In this document: positions 6,647 through 10,382 of the stretch, piece after piece
Layout of the letters: every line of letters starts with the position of its first letter
How positions within the stretch are numbered: position 1 is the first letter of the stretch
NCBI GenBank assembly: GCA_019420405.1
Contig: JAHZHF010000090.1
Coordinates: forward strand, 1 to 10,382
Direction: 5' to 3'
DNA length: 10,382 bases
Source: Clostridiales bacterium
Lineage (GTDB): Bacteria > Bacillota > Clostridia > Lachnospirales > Lachnospiraceae
Program-made: the position numbers and the translations under genes
The notes under the pieces: model-generated
Seen by the model: the letters and a program-made list of their open reading frames with translations, nothing else
The model's database searches: none
Told to the model about the DNA's origin: nothing

Positions 6647-7954
6647 ATGTTAGGAGTAATTGGACTTATTTTAGCAATTGTAGTACTGATCGTATTTGCG
6701 TATAAGGGACTGGGGGCCCTGCCGCTGGCCGTACTCGGAGCCCTTGTTGCGATTCTGTTTAACGGAATGAATGTCTGGGATACGTTCTCCCAGCAGTTCG
6801 CAAGCGGGTATGCAAGTGCATTCACCAGCTACCTGCTGCTCTTTGTAGCATCTGCACTATATGCGAAATTTATGGAGGTATCCGGTCTGGCGACTTCCAT
6901 CGGTTATAAGATGGTTGACTGGTTCGGAATCAAACATGTAGTATTAGTCGGAATCCTGATCGTAGGCGTACTTACATACAGCGGCGTCAGCCTGTTTGTA
7001 GTAATCTTCGCAGTAGCGCCGATCCTGTTCATGATGTTCCAGGAAGCAAACCTTCCGAGACATCTGACTGCGATCTGCTTCTCCGCAGGATCATCCACTT
7101 TCTCAATGACATGTCTGCCGGGTTCCCCGCAGCTGTCAAATGTAGTAGGTACGGAGTATCTGGGAACAACCTTAAATGCAGCGCCTGTCATGGGTATCAT
7201 CTGCGGCGTCGCACTCTTCCTGCTCTGCTGGGGATACGGTGAGTGGGCAACAAAAAAAGCAAGAGAACGCGGCGAAATATGGACTCCGATGGAAAACGCC
7301 ATGGCTGCCAGAACCCGTGAAGAGGTTCCCGCTGCATGGAAAGGTTTTGTAACGGTTGTTGTTCTGCTTGCAACGATCATCGTAGGAAGTCACATGGGCA
7401 TCAACGCGACTCTGATCGCTGTTGCAGCAATGCTGATCGGCTGTGTGCTGGTTGTGATCCTTGCCTTTGACCAGATGAAATCCACAGACTGGATCAAGCT
7501 GTTCACAGACGGCGCGCAGAGCGGCGTCTCCTCGATCGGCGGTATCGCCGCAATCCTCGGATTCGGCGCTGTCGTTCAGGCAATGCCCGCATACCAGACG
7601 ATCATCGACTGGCTCCTCAGCCTGGATATCAACCCGCTGGTTCTCGCGGTTGTTGTTACTGCTGTTATCTGCGGTATCACCGGAGGCTCTTCCTCAGGAC
7701 AGAGAATCATGTACGAGACAATGGCGCCGACCTTTATCGCTTCCGGCGCGAACCTGGATATCCTGCACCGGCTGATCGCGATTGCATCCGGTTCACTTGA
7801 TACACTTCCGCACTCTTCCGGTCTGTTCGTAGTATATCAGGTACTCGGACTGACACATAAGAATGCATACCGCCACACATTTGCGGTTAGTGTAGCAGCG
7901 CCTCTTCTCGTTACGATCGTGTCTACAATTGTCTGTGTAGCACTGGGACTGTAA
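6647..7954 (+). CDS. GntP-family permease (organic acid:H+ symporter type)
   Basis: This 435-residue integral membrane protein has the usual length of the gluconate permease (GntP) family. Hydrophobic segments run through the whole chain, for example near residues 3-19, 24-39, 56-74, 97-130, 177-197, 233-260 and 410-435. A charged cytoplasmic-type loop lies at about 201-232. The family signature SMTCLPGSPQLSN followed by GTTLNAAPVMG (about 152-183) places it nearer the hydroxybutyrate/organic-acid branch than gluconate carriers. A Ser/Gly-rich motif, TGGSSSGQRIM, lies in the second half. It probably imports a small carboxylate by proton symport. The start at 6647 follows CAGGAGGG. It is the first gene behind the second -24/-12 promoter and is followed after 130 bases by an SDR, so the carrier and a dehydrogenase are co-expressed. 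The family is confident; the substrate is not determined. Confidence 0.9.
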   Translation: MLGVIGLILAIVVLIVFAYKGLGALPLAVLGALVAILFNGMNVWDTFSQQFASGYASAFTSYLLLFVASALYAKFMEVSGLATSIGYKMVDWFGIKHVVLVGILIVGVLTYSGVSLFVVIFAVAPILFMMFQEANLPRHLTAICFSAGSSTFSMTCLPGSPQLSNVVGTEYLGTTLNAAPVMGIICGVALFLLCWGYGEWATKKARERGEIWTPMENAMAARTREEVPAAWKGFVTVVVLLATIIVGSHMGINATLIAVAAMLIGCVLVVILAFDQMKSTDWIKLFTDGAQSGVSSIGGIAAILGFGAVVQAMPAYQTIIDWLLSLDINPLVLAVVVTAVICGITGGSSSGQRIMYETMAPTFIASGANLDILHRLIAIASGSLDTLPHSSGLFVVYQVLGLTHKNAYRHTFAVSVAAPLLVTIVSTIVCVALGL

Positions 7955-8007
7955 TGGCTAAGTTAAAACAACTGAATAATAAGTATCATACATATCAGTA
8001 AGACACA

Positions 8008-8033
8008 CTTATTAAATCCATGTATTTAATAAG
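8008..8033 (+). repeat. AT-rich perfect hairpin between permease and SDR
   Basis: CTTATTAAAT (8008-8017) and ATTTAATAAG (8024-8033) form a perfect 10-bp inverted repeat around CCATGT. Three more pairs (CAC with GTG) are possible past one bulged A. No T run follows, so full termination is unlikely. It may be an RNA processing or stability element that sets the ratio of permease to SDR, or an operator. Confidence 0.5.
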
Positions 8034-8037
8034 GTGC

Positions 8038-8062
8038 AAATATAAAAACCAAATATAAAAAC
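8038..8062 (+). repeat. Tandem 12-base repeat upstream of the second SDR
   Basis: AAATATAAAAAC occurs at 8038-8049 and again at 8051-8062, a 13-base period, followed by a partial TAAAAAC. It lies just upstream of the AGGAGG site of the SDR gene and would keep the ribosome site unstructured. It could equally be a simple slippage product. Confidence 0.6.
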
Positions 8063-8084
8063 GTAAAAACAGGAGGATCTAATT

Positions 8085-8927
8085 ATGGAACAGAAACACC
8101 GCTTTGACGAAACCTGCCGCTATGACGAAGGATTCACAATTTCAAACTGGAACAAGCTGCTTGACGGAAAAGTTGTAATCGTAGTGGGAGCAAGCTATGG
8201 TATGGGCAAGAAGATGGCTCAGGTTATGGTTGAGCATGGCGCAAAAGTACTCGCTACAGCTCGTGGTCTTGAGAAACTTGAAGCAGCTGTTGCTGAGATC
8301 AAAGAGAAAACAGGCGGAGAGATTGCCGCAATGTCAGCGGATATCTCCAAATCTGCAGACTGCCAGGCTGTATTTGACAAAGCAGTAGAGCTCTATGGAA
8401 CAGTTGACGTACTTGTAAACAATGCAGGTTTAGGTGAGCTGATCACAATCGACGCTGTAACAGACGAGATGATCGACAAGGTTGTTGACATCAACATGAA
8501 GGGTCTGCTCTATATGTGCCGTACAGCAGTAAATTACTTCAAAACAAAAGACGAAGTAAGCGGAAATATCATCAACATCTCTTCTGTCAATGGTATCAGA
8601 CCGATGTGCGGAGCTGCATACTGCGCGACAAAGGGTGGTCTGAACACACTGACAAAGAACGTTGCGATCCGCTGCGTAGACACAGGTATCCGCTGCAACG
8701 CAGTCGCTCCGGGACATACACCGAGCCCGACAGCATATGCCCATGACGACGGCGGCCCGCAGACAACGGAAGAAGGCGTTATGAACCAGATCCGTAACGA
8801 GAGAACTGTCCGCGGCGTACATCCGTGGGAGATCGACCAGGCTTACGCAGTACTGTTCCTGGCAAGCGATATGTCCCGCTGCATCAACGGTGAAATCCTT
8901 GCAGTAGACTGCGGATGCTATCTGTAA
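8085..8927 (+). CDS. SDR-family oxidoreductase with N-terminal extension
   Basis: This 280-residue classical SDR has VVGASYGMG as cofactor loop (residues 33-41), NNAG (112-115), Ser166/Ser167 in NISS and the catalytic Tyr179/Lys183 in YCATK. Arg60 at the end of strand 2 suggests NADP(H). About 28 residues precede the first strand (MEQKHRFDETCRYDEGFTIS...), longer than usual, and ATG 8085 is supported by AGGAGG at 8071-8076, so the extension is probably translated. The segment after the family motif VAPGH is also distinctive (TPSPTAYAHDDGGPQ). Codons such as GTA, GCA and CTC recur more than in the first-operon genes, compatible with high expression. It is transcribed with the GntP permease and ends 34 bases before a terminator. 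Its partner substrate is presumably the imported acid or its CoA ester. It is clearly not a duplicate of the SDR at 5299-6087. Confidence 0.92.
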   Translation: MEQKHRFDETCRYDEGFTISNWNKLLDGKVVIVVGASYGMGKKMAQVMVEHGAKVLATARGLEKLEAAVAEIKEKTGGEIAAMSADISKSADCQAVFDKAVELYGTVDVLVNNAGLGELITIDAVTDEMIDKVVDINMKGLLYMCRTAVNYFKTKDEVSGNIINISSVNGIRPMCGAAYCATKGGLNTLTKNVAIRCVDTGIRCNAVAPGHTPSPTAYAHDDGGPQTTEEGVMNQIRNERTVRGVHPWEIDQAYAVLFLASDMSRCINGEILAVDCGCYL

Positions 8928-8961
8928 AAAGAAAAACGAATATGAATTGGTAATACCAGAT

Positions 8962-8992
8962 GGGCGGCAGGGAAAAACTTGCTGCCCGTTTT
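8962..8992 (+). terminator. Rho-independent terminator after the second SDR
   Basis: GGGCGGCAGG (8962-8971) pairs with CTTGCTGCCC (8978-8987) through 10 bp with two G-T wobbles, closing a GAAAAA loop. GTTTTC follows. It lies 34 bases after the SDR stop codon. Confidence 0.8.
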
Positions 8993-9026
8993 CATTCAGC
9001 CGGACGCATGAGAGCGGCTGAATGAA
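8991..9026 (+). repeat. Perfect 12-bp inverted repeat before the MFS gene
   Basis: TTCATTCAGCCG (8991-9002) and CGGCTGAATGAA (9015-9026) are perfect complements around a 12-base loop. It overlaps the T run of the preceding terminator and is followed only by GTTTATT. It could be a back-up or bidirectional terminator, or an operator controlling the MFS gene, which starts 48 bases later. Confidence 0.55.
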
Positions 9027-9074
9027 GTTTATTACATAAGGTGTGATTGATACAAAGAGGAGGTTATCAGCAGA

Positions 9075-10277
9075 ATGGATAAGAAAAAATACCGCTGGGT
9101 CATCTGTGCCGGGTGTACACTGATGTTTTTCTGCACGGCGGGACTTGGGATGACAGGATTTTCAGTCTATCAGCCCTATCTGATCAGCGACGGGGGACTT
9201 ACGAACGCACAGGCGTCCATGCTCACATCCATCCGGAGCATGTTTACATTTCTCACTATGTTCGCGGCAGCGAGAATCCTGAACAAAACAGATATACGGC
9301 TGGGCGGCGCTCTGTCCGCAGCCGGAATCGCAGCAGCGATGATCCTGTATGGAACTGCATCGAGCTTTCCTGTCTACGCGGCAGGTGCGGCAGCAGCGGG
9401 AATCTGCTACGGGATTGGAGGGATGCTGGCAGTTTCCGTCATGATCCACCGGTGGTTCGACGAGCACCAGGGGCTGGCCGTCGGTATCTGTTCTGCCGGC
9501 AGCGGGTTCTCCGCCGTCATCGGAACTCCCATCATCACATGGATGATCGAAACCTTTTCCATGCGGACGGCATTTTTTATAGAAGCAGCTTTTGTAGCTG
9601 CTCTGGCAGTGCTCATTTTCCTTATGCTCCGCAACCGTCCGAAGGGCGAGGAGCGGCCGCCGCAATTTGTATCAAAAGCGGCAAAGGGACAGAAACAGGA
9701 AGATATGTTCTGGATCGGGAAACGGGAAATCTGGTTTGTGATGATTGGAATCCTGCTCATGGGATTCTCCTATGCGGCGACCTCCCATATATCTGTTTTG
9801 TACAGCAACGCAGGGTTTTCCGCTGACCAGGTCTCTCTTATCGTCTCCGCAATGGGCGCAGCTCTGTTCATCGGAAAATGTGTTTACGGGCAGGCGGCAG
9901 ATAAACTCGGCAGCTACCGCTCCGGCAATATATTCTTCGGAATGCTGGTCATCGGAAGCGGCCTTTGCTGCCTGGCAGGAAATGGCAGCATGGGGCTTGC
10001 CATGGCGGCAGTTATCCTTGTGAGCTGCGGTTCTGTCCTGCTGTCCGTAGGGCTTACAATCATCGCTGACGCAGTGGCAAAACAGCAGTATTATGCAGTC
10101 GTAGTGAGACGGATTCAGATCATATATATGCTCGGATCAATGGTGTTCGGAGTTGTACCGGGCATCATCGCCGACCATGCGGGAAATTATATTCCGGCAT
10201 ATGTCCTGATTACCGTCTTCGCAGCTGCCGCTATGCTTCTGATCCAGCCGATACTGTATAAAAGAAGCGGCAAGTAA
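9075..10277 (+). CDS. MFS transporter
   Basis: This 400-residue major facilitator superfamily carrier has about 12 hydrophobic segments in two halves. Charged stretches lie at the central loop (about residues 190-215, RNRPKGEERPP onward) and a motif-A-like sequence GKCVYGQAADKLGSYRSGN lies in the second half (267-285, with Asp276). The corresponding loop in the first half (AARILNKTDIRLGG) is degenerate. The start at 9075 follows GAGGAGG at 9057-9063, with slightly long spacing. It lies behind a terminator and an inverted repeat and has no clear promoter of its own, so it may be expressed by read-through or from a regulated weak promoter. In this context it may export a product or import a second substrate. 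The superfamily is certain; the subfamily resembles OFA/monocarboxylate-type carriers but this is weak. Confidence 0.88.
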   Translation: MDKKKYRWVICAGCTLMFFCTAGLGMTGFSVYQPYLISDGGLTNAQASMLTSIRSMFTFLTMFAAARILNKTDIRLGGALSAAGIAAAMILYGTASSFPVYAAGAAAAGICYGIGGMLAVSVMIHRWFDEHQGLAVGICSAGSGFSAVIGTPIITWMIETFSMRTAFFIEAAFVAALAVLIFLMLRNRPKGEERPPQFVSKAAKGQKQEDMFWIGKREIWFVMIGILLMGFSYAATSHISVLYSNAGFSADQVSLIVSAMGAALFIGKCVYGQAADKLGSYRSGNIFFGMLVIGSGLCCLAGNGSMGLAMAAVILVSCGSVLLSVGLTIIADAVAKQQYYAVVVRRIQIIYMLGSMVFGVVPGIIADHAGNYIPAYVLITVFAAAAMLLIQPILYKRSGK

Positions 10278-10313
10278 TGGGAACATTGTGCCGTGCCCCC
10301 GTGCCCGTGCGGG

Positions 10314-10331
10314 TGTGTCAGAATGTGTCAG
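10314..10331 (+). repeat. Direct repeat TGTGTCAG with 10-base period
   Basis: TGTGTCAG occurs at 10314-10321 and 10324-10331, spaced exactly one helical turn apart, 36 bases after the MFS stop. The preceding 10288-10313 is GC-rich, with repeated CCGTGCCC and a CCCG-TG-CGGG stem, but no T run follows, so I do not call a terminator here. Confidence 0.45.
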
Positions 10332-10382
10332 CTATTTAGTGCACTAACATTTTCCGTTAGATTACGTCCGGAAGCGGGGCAG
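10329..10382 (+). repeat. Right copy of the inverted flanking repeat, running off the window
   Basis: This stretch begins CAGCTATTTAGTGCACTAAC and ends ACGTCCGGAAGCGGGGCAG, matching the reverse complement of 102-153 at both ends with a two-base difference in length. It contains the perfect 12-base palindrome TTAGTGCACTAA (10336-10347). It continues past the window edge, so its full length is unknown. Confidence 0.5.

Noticed and set aside
6264..6653. Plus-strand frame of 129 codons before the permease
   Set aside because: It crosses the -24/-12 promoter and the structured leader, is very rich in Lys/Arg, and has no ribosome site at its start.
2848..10277. Bile-acid-inducible (bai) operon
   Set aside because: A CaiB/BaiF transferase, SDRs and an MFS carrier recall bai genes, but there is no BaiB ligase, BaiCD/BaiH flavoenzyme or BaiE dehydratase, and the SDRs do not read like BaiA.
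10288..10313. GC-rich stem as terminator of the MFS gene
   Set aside because: The CCCG-TG-CGGG stem is short, its loop too small, and no T run follows.
1..10382. CRISPR array, tRNA, rRNA, transposase or phage genes
   Set aside because: No regularly spaced repeats, no cloverleaf-like sequence, and no recombinase or phage motifs were seen on either strand.

Overview
The window looks like an accessory catabolic locus of an anaerobic gut-type Clostridia species, most likely Lachnospiraceae. The evidence is moderate GC, strong AGGAGG-type ribosome binding sites, tight same-strand gene packing, and the gene content: a class III CoA-transferase, SDR dehydrogenases, a GntP permease and an MFS carrier. 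Genus and substrate cannot be fixed from sequence alone. All genes are on the + strand.

Layout. Positions 1-288 hold no gene. They carry one copy of a repeat that recurs inverted at the right edge of the window, and a candidate sigma-54 (-24/-12) promoter. An aldo/keto reductase at 289-1027 is a pseudogene that appears to have lost two internal segments. A very good -24/-12 promoter at 1041-1057 precedes a tight four-gene unit: a metal-dependent amidohydrolase-like protein (1109-1996), an alpha/beta-hydrolase esterase (2009-2845), an 806-residue tandem CaiB/BaiF CoA-transferase (2848-5268) and an SDR oxidoreductase (5299-6087). A strong terminator at 6134-6168 closes this unit.

The 559-base gap 6088-6646 is regulatory. 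It holds the terminator, dyads and short repeats of an enhancer-like kind, a second -24/-12 promoter (6454-6470) and a leader with complementary segments. This promoter serves a GntP-family permease (6647-7954) and a second SDR (8085-8927), with an AT-rich hairpin between them. A terminator and a second perfect hairpin (8962-9026) follow, then an MFS transporter (9075-10277). The last 105 bases hold a short tandem repeat and the second copy of the flanking repeat.

Working model (inference): two sigma-54-dependent transcripts encode uptake and breakdown of an ester-, lactone- or carboxylate-containing compound. GntP and/or MFS move the acid. The esterase and the amidohydrolase-like enzyme hydrolyse it, the tandem CoA-transferase activates or racemises the acid as its CoA thioester, and the two SDRs oxidise or reduce hydroxyl/keto groups. 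The enhancer-binding activator that such promoters need is not in the window. The combination of a tandem CoA-transferase retaining both catalytic aspartates with paired -24/-12 promoters does not match any pathway I can name.
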